Shown here in pieces: positions 1 through 5,702 of a stretch of 9,991 bases of DNA. A program made the position numbers and the translations under genes. Below the pieces are notes generated by a model that was not told where the DNA came from, did not search any database, and saw only the letters and a list, made by a program, of their open reading frames with translations. Source of the DNA: Phycisphaeraceae bacterium (lineage in GTDB: Bacteria > Planctomycetota > Phycisphaerae > Phycisphaerales > Phycisphaeraceae); NCBI GenBank assembly GCA_020851395.1, contig JADZCW010000249.1, positions 1 through 9,991 of the forward strand, in the 5' to 3' direction. Position 1 is the first letter of the stretch; the number at the start of each line of letters is the position of its first letter.

Positions 1-1
1 C

Positions 2-487
2 CGCGCCCAGCAGCTTCGCCTGGACACATTCGAGACCATCCTGACCACCCTCCAAACAGCTTCCAGGGATGGTGGCGTTTCCGGGGGTGGGTATCGAGTC
101 TACGAGACCGCCGCGGGTTTTCGCGTCCTGGGCGTCGGCCGCGCGTGTGATCCCTGCGGCGACCAGACCCAGGCGCTGATGAAGTCCATCGGCGCCGACC
201 CCGCCTTCGTCCAGCTCTGCCTGGCCCAGAAATGTTTCCGTGCCCGCCTGACGCCCAAGCCCTGGCGCTGTGGCATGCCCAAGCCGCCCGGCCGCCACCC
301 CCGCACGGCCGATGCCCAGGCCGCCTTCGACCGCTGGCTTGCCCGCTACGACCAGGCCTGCCGCGACAAAGCCACCTGCCGCCTCCTCGAGGTTGTCGGC
401 CGCGACACCGTGGCCCCCGAGCTGGCGGACCTCGTGACCTTCCACGACCAAGTCACCCGCGCCACCAGTATGCTGGTCCTGGCCTGA
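2..487 (+). CDS. Conserved hypothetical protein, 3' part (5' end outside window)
   Basis: An open frame runs in from the left edge without a stop, so the true start lies outside the window; the first internal ATG is at 179. The visible 161 residues contain YRVYETAAGFRVLGVGR, then CDPCGD, GADPAFVQLC, FRARLTPKPWRCG and, near the C-terminus, LVTFHDQVTRA. I recall this pattern (a YRVYxTxxGxR strand, an RLTPKPWRCG core, a terminal helix) from uncharacterised bacterial proteins of about this length, but I cannot name a domain or function. Six cysteines in the visible part, including a CxxC pair, leave metal binding possible but unproven. Third codon positions are strongly G/C, as in a real gene. 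No signal peptide or membrane segment is visible. The stop is 43 nt before the next gene on the same strand, so the two may be co-transcribed. Coding status is fairly sure; function is unknown. Confidence 0.75.
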   Translation, partial: RAQQLRLDTFETILTTLQTASRDGGVSGGGYRVYETAAGFRVLGVGRACDPCGDQTQALMKSIGADPAFVQLCLAQKCFRARLTPKPWRCGMPKPPGRHPRTADAQAAFDRWLARYDQACRDKATCRLLEVVGRDTVAPELADLVTFHDQVTRATSMLVLA

Positions 488-530
488 GTCGCCCGCCGCC
501 CCACGCATCCCCGGCCCCCGGAACCCCGCC

Positions 531-2585
531 TTGATCGACCCCACCGCATCGAGCCCGAGTCGCCGTCAGGTCTGGCTCATGGCCCTGATCCTTCTGGGCG
601 TCACGTTGCCCGCCTACCTCCCCGCCCTGCGCGCCGGCTACATCTGGGACGACGACGCCTACGTCACCAACAACCTCACCCTCCGCTCAGCCGAGGGGCT
701 CTCTCGCATCTGGCTCGAGCCCACCTCCATCCCCCAGTACTACCCCCTGGTCCACACCACCTTCTGGCTCGAGTACCACCTCTGGGGCCTGCACCCCACG
801 GGCTATCACCTGACCAACGTCCTCCTGCACGTCCTGGGCGCGCTGCTGCTCTATCGCCTGCTGCTGCGTCTGGGCCTGGGCCGCGGCGCGATCCTCGCCG
901 CGGTGATCTTCGCCCTGCACCCGGTGGCCGCCGAGTCCGTCGCCTGGATCACCGAGCGCAAGAACGTCCTGGCCGCCGTCTTCTACCTCGCCTCGGCCCT
1001 GGCCTACCTGCGCTTCAATCCCCCGGCCGACGATCCTCCCGCCCCGCGTCGCTGGCGGCCCTACGCCTGGGCCACGCTGTTCTTCATCGCCGCCCTCCTG
1101 AGCAAGACCACCGTCGCCACCCTCCCCGCCGCGATCCTGGTGGTGATCTGGTGGAAGCGAGGCCGGCTCACCTGGCGCGACCTCTGGCCGACGCTCCCCT
1201 GGTTCGTGTTGGGCATCTCGATGGGCCTGGTCACCGCCTGGCTCGAACGCCATCACGTCGGCGTCGTCCGGCTGCCGGAGGATTTCGACCTGAATTTCCT
1301 CCAACGTGTCCTGATCGCCGGCCGGGCCGCGGCGTTCTATCTGGGCAAGCTGCTCTGGCCCGCCGACCTGATCTTCATCTACCCGCGCTGGTCGCCCGAC
1401 CCTTCGTCCATCACGCAGTGGCTCTACCCCGCCGCCGTCCTCGGAACGCTCGCCGCCCTGATCCTGCTCCGCCGCCGCATCGGGCGCGGCCCAGCCGCCG
1501 TCGCGCTGCTCTACGTCGGCGCCCTCTTCCCAGCCCTGGGCTTTGTCGACGTCTATCCCTTCCGCTTCTCCTACGTCGCCGATCACTTCCAGCACCTGGC
1601 CATGCTCGCCCCGATCGCCCTGGCCGGCGCGGGCCTGGCCTGGCTCACACGCCAGCGCGCCCCACGCTGGCTCGCCGTCTCCGCTGTCGTCCTGCTCCTG
1701 ATCACGCTCGGAACGTTGACCTGGCGGCAGGGACGGATGTACCGCGACCGCGAGACGCTCTGGCGGACCACCATCGCCCGCAACCCCGACGCCTGGATCG
1801 CCCAGATCAACCTCGCCTCCGAGCTGATCGAGCAGCGCCGTGCTGAAGAGGCCTTGCCCTTCCTCCACACCGGCTTGGCCCTGCGTCCGAGCGATCCCAA
1901 GGCCCAGAACCTCCTGGCCACCGCCCACTGGCGTCTCGGCCGGCGTGAGCAGGCAGTGACCGTCCTTCAGCTGACCATACAACGCCGCCAGGACAATCCC
2001 CAGACCCACGCCCTGTTGGCCATCATGCTCACCGACCTCGGCCGCCCCCAGGAGGCCCTGCCCCACGCCCGCTTCGCCGCCGAGATCGCCCCCGACGACG
2101 CCGACGTGCAGCGATCACTCGGCCTGGTCCATCTGGCACTGAACCACCCCGAGCCTGCCCGCGACGCCCTGGCCCAAGCCGCCCGTCTGGGCCCGGACGA
2201 CTTCCGTAACCACTATCAGCTCGGTCTCGCCCTGCTGCGCCTTCGACAGCTCGACGGCCCCGACGGCGCTGTCGTCGCGTTCGAGCACGCCCGCGCCCTG
2301 AATCCCGACGACGTCGACGTGCAGCGTTACCTGGGTCTGACTCAGGTGTCCCTCGGCCGGCTCAAGGACGGCATCGCCTCGCTCACCCACGCCTCCGAGC
2401 TCGCCCCGCACAGCCCCACGATCCGCCTGGCCTTGGCCGACGCCCTGGCGCGGGCCGGCCGGACGGACGAGGCGCTCGACCAGGCCCGTCAGGCCATCGA
2501 CCTGGCGCGGCAGGCCGGCCTGCCCGATCTCGTCCAGCGGATCGAGCAGATGACTCGGCAATGGCGCCCCGCCGCCCCGGAGTAG
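531..2585 (+). CDS. TMTC/DUF1736-like GT-C membrane glycosyltransferase with C-terminal TPR repeats
   Basis: This 684-residue protein has two parts. Residues 15-400 are a multi-pass membrane region. Residues about 415-675 are a run of TPR-type helical repeats, with repeated A-x-NLAxxL, LGLVHLALxxP and LGLTQVSLGR signatures. Just after the first membrane helix is an acidic WDDDAYVTNN motif (39-48), matching the first-loop Asp motif of GT-C fold enzymes that use polyprenyl-phosphate sugars. The segments ALHPVAAESVAWITERKNVL (128-147) and FRFSYVADHFQHLA (344-357) are typical of the DUF1736/TMTC group, whose eukaryotic members are protein O-mannosyltransferases. By analogy it may glycosylate exported proteins or envelope polymers; donor and acceptor are unknown. 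The start is TTG at 531; it gives a short Arg-Arg cytoplasmic tail before helix 1. ATG at 579 (residue 17) is the alternative, and neither has a good ribosome site. It converges on the exported-protein gene downstream. Family assignment is confident, biochemical role is not. Confidence 0.88.
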   Translation: MIDPTASSPSRRQVWLMALILLGVTLPAYLPALRAGYIWDDDAYVTNNLTLRSAEGLSRIWLEPTSIPQYYPLVHTTFWLEYHLWGLHPTGYHLTNVLLHVLGALLLYRLLLRLGLGRGAILAAVIFALHPVAAESVAWITERKNVLAAVFYLASALAYLRFNPPADDPPAPRRWRPYAWATLFFIAALLSKTTVATLPAAILVVIWWKRGRLTWRDLWPTLPWFVLGISMGLVTAWLERHHVGVVRLPEDFDLNFLQRVLIAGRAAAFYLGKLLWPADLIFIYPRWSPDPSSITQWLYPAAVLGTLAALILLRRRIGRGPAAVALLYVGALFPALGFVDVYPFRFSYVADHFQHLAMLAPIALAGAGLAWLTRQRAPRWLAVSAVVLLLITLGTLTWRQGRMYRDRETLWRTTIARNPDAWIAQINLASELIEQRRAEEALPFLHTGLALRPSDPKAQNLLATAHWRLGRREQAVTVLQLTIQRRQDNPQTHALLAIMLTDLGRPQEALPHARFAAEIAPDDADVQRSLGLVHLALNHPEPARDALAQAARLGPDDFRNHYQLGLALLRLRQLDGPDGAVVAFEHARALNPDDVDVQRYLGLTQVSLGRLKDGIASLTHASELAPHSPTIRLALADALARAGRTDEALDQARQAIDLARQAGLPDLVQRIEQMTRQWRPAAPE

Positions 2586-2607
2586 CACATCTCTCGCTTA
2601 TCGGCGC

Positions 2608-2642
2608 AAAAAAACCGCCCCTAACCGCTAGGTACAGGGGCG
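2608..2642 (-). terminator. Intrinsic terminator for the PEP-CTERM-like gene 2670-3380
   Basis: The inverted repeat CGCCCCT (2616-2622) and AGGGGCG (2636-2642) encloses 13 nt that can form an additional ACC/GGT stem. Read on the minus strand, the GC-rich stem is followed by GG and seven T residues (the A-run at 2608-2614). It begins 28 nt past the stop codon at 2670. There is no T-run on the plus side, so it should act only on minus-strand transcription; the convergent plus-strand gene ending at 2585 has no obvious terminator of its own. Confidence 0.88.
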
Positions 2643-2669
2643 AAGGAGGTGGAGAGCAAGGTTATGCGG

Positions 2670-3380
2670 TCAGAGGCTCATCGCCTTCTTTCGGTGTTTG
2701 CGGGCCGCCGCCAGGACCGTCAGCACGCTCAGGCCCGCCCACGCCGCTGCCGGCAGGGGCACGAGCACGAGCTGGTCCTGGTTCCGCAGGCTCGAGATCG
2801 CCATCAGCGGCGCCATGTCCGTCAGGTTCGCCAGCCCGTTGAGCCAGGTCTGGGCGAGCTGGACGAAGACCGGCGAGGTACCCAGGCTCGTGTAGTTCGC
2901 ACGGAAGTTGCCCGAGAACAGGCCGTGCCCCTCGTCATAGACGATGTCCCACACGCCGATCTGGAAGGCCGCGCCCTTGTCGTCGCTCGTCAGGGCCTCT
3001 GCGTAATGGGCCGCCCAGAACTTCTTGAGCATCTCCGCGCTGGTGTCGGACATCGACCCTCCGAGCACCGCCAGCCCCGGACGTGGGCCCTCGGTCACGC
3101 CGATCAGGTCGTAGGTGTACGTCCCGCCGAAGCTGATGTATTGGTCCAGCTCGATGCACACACTGTGGAAATGCCCCGTGGGCATCCCCGCCTCGGTGCC
3201 GCCCACGCGCGTCCAGTTGAACACGCCGGCCATCACCGTCATGCTCGTCGAGCCGATCTTGATCTTGACGCTCTTGCCGTTCATCCCGTCGAGGTGTGCC
3301 TTGACCGTGCCCGCCTGGGCGCTGCCGACGGTCAGAACACCCACGACCAGAGCCGCGACTAGCGTGCGAAAAGCCTTCAT
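2670..3380 (-). CDS. Exported protein with PEP-CTERM-like tail and Cys/Gln thioester-like motifs (paralog of 3832-4551)
   Basis: This is a 236-residue secreted protein. It has a signal peptide at residues 1-23 (MKAFR, hydrophobic core, AQA before Gly24), a core to about residue 205, then VPLPAAAW (207-214), a hydrophobic helix and the basic tail ARKHRKK. That tail fits PEP-CTERM variants recognised by exosortases, so the protein is probably processed at the cell envelope. The core holds FHSVCIELDQY (Cys75, the only cysteine), WAAHYAEA, AAFQIGVWDIVYD (Gln140, Trp144) and SGNFRANY. The Cys and FQxxVW pair resembles internal Cys-Gln thioester surface domains; this is inferred, not proven. It aligns over its whole length with the neighbouring product. 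The ATG at 3380 is preferred over an upstream ATG at 3440 because it begins the signal peptide and has AAGGGAG 8 nt upstream. It has its own terminator and probably its own promoter, since a terminator also separates it from the upstream gene. Function is unknown; adhesion or a structural surface role is plausible. Confidence 0.85.
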   Translation of the reverse strand: MKAFRTLVAALVVGVLTVGSAQAGTVKAHLDGMNGKSVKIKIGSTSMTVMAGVFNWTRVGGTEAGMPTGHFHSVCIELDQYISFGGTYTYDLIGVTEGPRPGLAVLGGSMSDTSAEMLKKFWAAHYAEALTSDDKGAAFQIGVWDIVYDEGHGLFSGNFRANYTSLGTSPVFVQLAQTWLNGLANLTDMAPLMAISSLRNQDQLVLVPLPAAAWAGLSVLTVLAAARKHRKKAMSL

Positions 3381-3778
3381 GCCTGGATCTCCCTTTTCTG
3401 ATCGTGACACGCTCTGGTCCGCCCGCTTGCCCCCCCACACGGAGGCGTGCTAACCACACCGTTAGCGGGCTGGCCCATCCACAGGTGACAAGCATCGCCC
3501 GGCAGGGAGCAACGTCTTCCTGCCATGGACCCACCTGGGGTGCTGTCGCGTGTCTTTCCAAGAAATACATCAGGATCAGGCGAAGTCCAACGAATCGCCT
3601 TTCGTTTCGCTCGGCGATCCGCTGGCCCGTTCGCTGAACCGTCTGGGCAAGATCGGCAAGTATCCGCCTGGCGTCATGGCCCTTGGCGAGCGAAAAAAAC
3701 GCGAACCACAAGTCATGTTAGGGCCTAAGCCTTATTGCAATAATCAGGCGACAAATCGGTTTCAACACTGGGCCGGTC
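3381..3778. other. Non-coding region upstream of the 3380 gene, with inverted repeats
   Basis: I see no convincing gene in these 398 bases. Frames that are open here have weaker G/C bias at third positions than the true genes, and they run into hairpins or the signal peptide. The region should hold the promoter and 5' leader of the minus-strand gene starting at 3380. Structures seen are a perfect 6-bp hairpin GCTAAC/GTTAGC at 3449-3466 (6-nt loop), a GGCAGG/CCTGCC hairpin at 3501-3524, and a perfect 12-bp palindrome TTATTGCAATAA at 3732-3743. Promoter matches are weak: the best minus-strand pairs are TTGAAA with TATTGC, and TTGGAC with TATTTC, each at 17-bp spacing. I do not call a promoter. 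Confidence 0.5.
3732..3743. promoter_or_regulatory. Perfect 12-bp AT-rich palindrome, possible operator
   Basis: TTATTGCAATAA is a perfect palindrome in otherwise GC-rich DNA. It lies between the terminator of the upstream paralog and the start at 3380, where a promoter is expected, and it overlaps the weak TTGAAA-N17-TATTGC candidate. A dimeric regulator could bind here, but no second copy was found near the other paralog, so this is only a candidate. Confidence 0.25.
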
Positions 3779-3805
3779 AAAAAAAGCCCCTGGCGTCAGG
3801 GGCTT
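3779..3805 (-). terminator. Intrinsic terminator for the PEP-CTERM-like gene 3832-4551
   Basis: A perfect 9-bp stem AAGCCCCTG (3784-3792) and CAGGGGCTT (3797-3805) with the 4-nt loop GCGT is followed, on the minus strand, by a run of T residues (A-run 3779-3785). It starts 26 nt past the stop at 3832. This is a textbook intrinsic terminator and separates transcription of the two paralogous genes. Confidence 0.92.
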
Positions 3806-3831
3806 GAGAATTCAGGCAAATTGGCGGGCGA

Positions 3832-4551
3832 TCAGGCCATTTGGCGCTTGCGCAGCCGGAAGATGCCCAGCCCAGCCAGCAACGCCAAGCCACCCCATGC
3901 CGCGGGGGTCAGGGGCACGACGCTGACGATCTGATCCTGGAACCGCCGGTTCGACAGGGCCACCAGTTCGGTCTCGTCGAGCAGGCCAGGCAGCGAGTTG
4001 AGCCAGCCCTGGGCCGTGGTCACGAATGCCGGCAGGGGCCCGACGCCGTAGTTTTGCCGGAAGTCGCCGCTGGACAGGTCCGTGTCGCCGTCGTAGACGA
4101 TTTCCCACACCGCCACCTGGAAGGCCGCGGCGTTGCCGCTGTTGTCATGGGCCGTGCCCCAGTAGGCCGCCCAGAGCTTGCTGAGCATGTCCGCCTTGGC
4201 CACGCCCATCGGGCCGGCCGTCAGCAGACTCCCCGGCTTGGGGCCGTCCTCCACGGCGATCACGTCGTAGGTCGTGCTGGCCACGTACTGGTCCAGCTCG
4301 ATGCAGACGGTCTGGAACAGCCCCGTGGGCTCCCCGACGTGCGTCCCTCCGACGCGCTGCCACTCAAAAATGCCCGCCTGCGTCTCACGCGAGGACGAGC
4401 CGACCTTGTACTTGAACAGTTCCTGAAGCTCGGTGCCGCCGCCGTCCTTGGCCCAGCCGAGGAACTTCACGTCCACCGTGCCAGCCATGGCGGTGCCGGA
4501 CCAAGCCGTCAACGCCACAACCGCCAACCCCGTTAATACATTCTTAATCAC
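3832..4551 (-). CDS. Exported protein with PEP-CTERM-like tail and Cys/Gln thioester-like motifs (paralog of 2670-3380)
   Basis: This is a 239-residue secreted protein. The signal peptide covers about residues 1-23 (MIKN, hydrophobic core, AMA before Gly24). A core follows, then VPLTPAAW (212-219), a hydrophobic helix (220-231) and the basic end RLRKR, which is the architecture of PEP-CTERM proteins sorted by exosortases. The core carries RVGGTHVGEPTG, FQTVCIELDQY (Cys83, the only cysteine), LWAAYWG, AAAFQVAVWEIVYD (Gln145, Trp149) and SGDFRQNYG. Every one of these has a counterpart in the adjacent gene product, so the pair arose by duplication. The spacing Cys-62-Gln is close to the 65 in the paralog. 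The pattern suggests an internal thioester domain, by analogy only. The start is GTG at 4551: it gives the complete signal peptide and has GAAGGGA upstream. A candidate promoter lies nearly 300 nt upstream and an intrinsic terminator directly downstream. The exact role is unknown. Confidence 0.87.
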   Translation of the reverse strand: MIKNVLTGLAVVALTAWSGTAMAGTVDVKFLGWAKDGGGTELQELFKYKVGSSSRETQAGIFEWQRVGGTHVGEPTGLFQTVCIELDQYVASTTYDVIAVEDGPKPGSLLTAGPMGVAKADMLSKLWAAYWGTAHDNSGNAAAFQVAVWEIVYDGDTDLSSGDFRQNYGVGPLPAFVTTAQGWLNSLPGLLDETELVALSNRRFQDQIVSVVPLTPAAWGGLALLAGLGIFRLRKRQMA

Positions 4552-4577
4552 GTCTCACCATTCCCTTCGTGAACTGC

Positions 4578-4609
4578 GATTGCCGGGCTCCTTCCAGGAC
4601 GCGGCAATC
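4578..4609 (-). promoter_or_regulatory. Leader hairpin 27 nt upstream of the GTG start at 4551
   Basis: A perfect 8-bp stem GATTGCCG (4578-4585) and CGGCAATC (4602-4609) encloses an inner 4-bp stem TCCT/AGGA (4589-4592 with 4596-4599). In the minus-strand RNA the inner part contains GGAAGGAG, a ribosome-site-like sequence held within the hairpin, while a separate GAAGGGA nearer the start stays outside. A translation-control or RNA-stability role is possible but not shown. Confidence 0.35.
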
Positions 4610-4629
4610 AACCCCTTGTCTTTTCACCC

Positions 4630-4646
4630 ATGGCCTCCGGGGCCAT
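4630..4646 (-). promoter_or_regulatory. Small leader hairpin (6-bp stem)
   Basis: ATGGCC (4630-4635) and GGCCAT (4641-4646) form a perfect 6-bp stem with a 5-nt loop in the presumed leader of the 4551 gene. No T-run follows on either strand, so it does not look like a terminator. Alone it is modest evidence; together with the two neighbouring inverted repeats it suggests a structured leader. Confidence 0.25.
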
Positions 4647-4739
4647 TGACTTCAATTCCTCTTCCCACCGACCTCACAACAACACAGCATCATCGTCTCT
4701 TCCGAAACGCTTCCCGCGACCGATCATGCTGGTCCGTCG

Positions 4740-4763
4740 GGATGGCACCCTGTCATGCCATCC
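4740..4763 (-). promoter_or_regulatory. Leader hairpin or operator: 8-bp inverted repeat with 8-nt spacer
   Basis: GGATGGCA (4740-4747) and TGCCATCC (4756-4763) are perfect reverse complements around an 8-nt spacer. The site lies about 85 nt downstream of the -10 element of the candidate promoter, so it could be an RNA hairpin in the leader or a binding site for a dimeric regulator. It contains TGGCAC, but no correctly spaced -12 element follows, so it is not a sigma-54 promoter. Confidence 0.3.
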
Positions 4764-4844
4764 ACAACCCACCCTTGAAATCCCCCAAGTTCACAGCGAG
4801 ATCAGGATGTATTTCCCCTCGAGCAGAGTGAATTTTCATTAGAA

Positions 4845-4873
4845 AGGTTATTGGAATCCCAGCCTTGTGTCAA
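4845..4873 (-). promoter_or_regulatory. Candidate sigma-70-type promoter for the gene starting at 4551
   Basis: On the minus strand a perfect TTGACA (4868-4873) is followed after exactly 17 nt by TAACCT (4845-4850), a partial match to TATAAT. Transcription would begin near 4838, leaving a leader of almost 290 nt before the GTG at 4551. The -35 box and spacing are good and the -10 box is weak. Planctomycete promoter consensus is poorly known, so this stays a candidate. Confidence 0.4.
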
Positions 4874-5025
4874 GAGAAATCACGCGTGGCTAACCCACGC
4901 CAGGGCAGTATTTAACAGGATTAAATCGCCCCTTAATTGTCGAGGGGATCATCGGCTTCAACTCCATCGCTGTCTTCATGCGGTAACCCTATCGTTGCGA
5001 CTGGTTTACGCCATTCGGTTCAAGA

Positions 5026-5042
5026 GCGTCTGGACTAGACGC
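5026..5042 (-). terminator. Weak terminator candidate at the end of the polysaccharide operon
   Basis: GCGTCT (5026-5031) and AGACGC (5037-5042) form a perfect 6-bp stem with a 5-nt loop only 6 nt past the stop at 5049. On the minus strand it is followed by TCTTG rather than a real T-run, so it is a weak candidate. Another hairpin, CCCCT/AGGGG at 4929-4947, lies further downstream and also lacks a proper T-run. Confidence 0.3.
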
Positions 5043-5048
5043 GATCAG

Positions 5049-5702
5049 TCACGCGATAAACCAGTAGTAGTCGCCGGTGTAGCCGCCCTGGGCGAAGAAG
5101 GTTTTCCACGCCTCGGTGCTCATATAGGTGTGGGCTGTCAGGATCCACTTCAGCAGCCGCTGGCGCTCCTGCTCCGTCCGCCAGGCGTCCACCGTCACGA
5201 ACGCCGCCCCGCGCGTCACCCGCATGATCTCCCGCAGCGCCTTGCGGCACCGATCGGCCGGCAGGTTGTGAACCGTGTTGATCGACAGCACCAGATCAAA
5301 GCTCTTGTCCGGGTAGGGCAGCTCACTGGCGCACCCCACCGTCAGGCAGTCACGCACCGAGGGCATCGCGTGCTCGATCGCGTAGTCGGAGACGTCCAGT
5401 CCCGCCAGCGTCGCCCCGGGCATCAGCCCCCGGAAGTCATGCAGCATGAACCCCTTGGCGCACCCGACGTCCAGGATCGCCGCGTCCCCGGCCAGGCGAT
5501 AGTGCTCCGCGATGCGCTTGACGATCGGCACCCACCGCCCGTCGTACCTGTACCCGCCGTAGCCGTACATCCGGTCGCCGTCGAAGAACTCCCGCCCGTA
5601 CTGCCGCGCGATCGCCCGCACCTCCTCGGTGATCATCTTCCCTCGTTCGTCGATGGGCCGGTCCGTCTTGGGATAGAAGTTCAGCAGGTTGATCTCAGCC
5701 AT
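5049..5702 (-). CDS. Class I SAM-dependent methyltransferase, last gene of sugar operon
   Basis: This 217-residue soluble protein has a Rossmann-type SAM-binding core. Motif I is ILDVGCAKGF (76-85), the post-I acidic strand end is GLDVSDYAIE (101-110), LPYPDKSFDLVLSINTVHNL (128-147) covers motifs II-III, and FVTVDAW is a later strand. The N-terminal part holds NFYPKTDR and GYGGYRYDGRW (47-57), and the C-terminus ends GYTGDYYWFIA. I recall these flanking signatures from methyltransferases in surface-sugar clusters. A sugar hydroxyl or amino group is the likely target; the acceptor cannot be read from the sequence. The ATG at 5702 is chosen because the family N-terminus begins there and it overlaps the preceding stop (ATGGCTGA, 8 nt), with an AGGAG site upstream; a longer frame to 5810 only reads through the preceding gene. 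The overlap implies translational coupling with the cupin gene. Confidence 0.87.
   Translation of the reverse strand: MAEINLLNFYPKTDRPIDERGKMITEEVRAIARQYGREFFDGDRMYGYGGYRYDGRWVPIVKRIAEHYRLAGDAAILDVGCAKGFMLHDFRGLMPGATLAGLDVSDYAIEHAMPSVRDCLTVGCASELPYPDKSFDLVLSINTVHNLPADRCRKALREIMRVTRGAAFVTVDAWRTEQERQRLLKWILTAHTYMSTEAWKTFFAQGGYTGDYYWFIA

Larger units (their letters stand above)
4552..5048. other. Intergenic region and probable long structured leader of the 4551 gene
   Basis: I find no credible gene in these 497 bases, which are visibly less GC-rich than the flanking genes. They separate the polysaccharide operon (ending at 5049) from the GTG at 4551. Perfect inverted repeats occur at 4578-4609, 4630-4646, 4740-4763, 4884-4900 (GCGTGG/CCACGC), 4910-4926 (ATTTAA/TTAAAT), 4929-4947 (CCCCT/AGGGG) and 5026-5042. 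A promoter candidate sits at 4845-4873. The first three would lie within the transcribed leader if that promoter is used; the others lie upstream of it and may include operon termination signals or operators. Confidence 0.55.

Noticed and set aside
687..2066. 459-residue minus-strand frame opposite the TMTC-like gene
   Set aside because: It is a Gly/Glu/Gln-rich antisense shadow of a high-GC gene. The plus-strand frame has clear membrane helices, GT-C motifs and TPR repeats.
2643..2668. Near-perfect Shine-Dalgarno AAGGAGGTGG on the plus strand followed by ATG at 2664
   Set aside because: The frame that follows is antisense to the exported-protein gene, with low-complexity Arg/Gln/His content and no recognisable motif. 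It is next to the minus-strand terminator and is probably chance.
2935..3711. Long minus-strand frame overlapping the exported-protein gene and its upstream region
   Set aside because: Over its second half it is an out-of-frame reading of the signal-peptide protein, giving Arg/Gly/Asp-rich sequence typical of a shadow frame. The true frame has a signal peptide, ribosome site and paralog.
3550..3807. Plus-strand GTG frame of 85 residues in the gap between the two exported-protein genes, with a protein-like start SFQEIHQDQAKSNESPF
   Set aside because: Third-position G/C bias is weaker than in the true genes, there is no good ribosome site, and the frame runs through the TTATTGCAATAA palindrome and the whole intrinsic terminator. 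A decayed gene remnant cannot be excluded, but nothing supports a functional one.
4745..4760. TGGCAC followed by ATGC, like a sigma-54 -24/-12 promoter
   Set aside because: The GC of the -12 box is displaced by one base from the required spacing, and the orientation is plus-strand, away from any gene it could drive. The sequence is better explained by the GGATGGCA/TGCCATCC inverted repeat.
3562..4815. GAAATACATC (3562-3571) and its reverse complement GATGTATTTC (4806-4815), both near GATCAGG, upstream of the two paralogs
   Set aside because: The two copies have opposite orientation relative to their genes and only ten bases match. A match this short is expected by chance in regions of this size.
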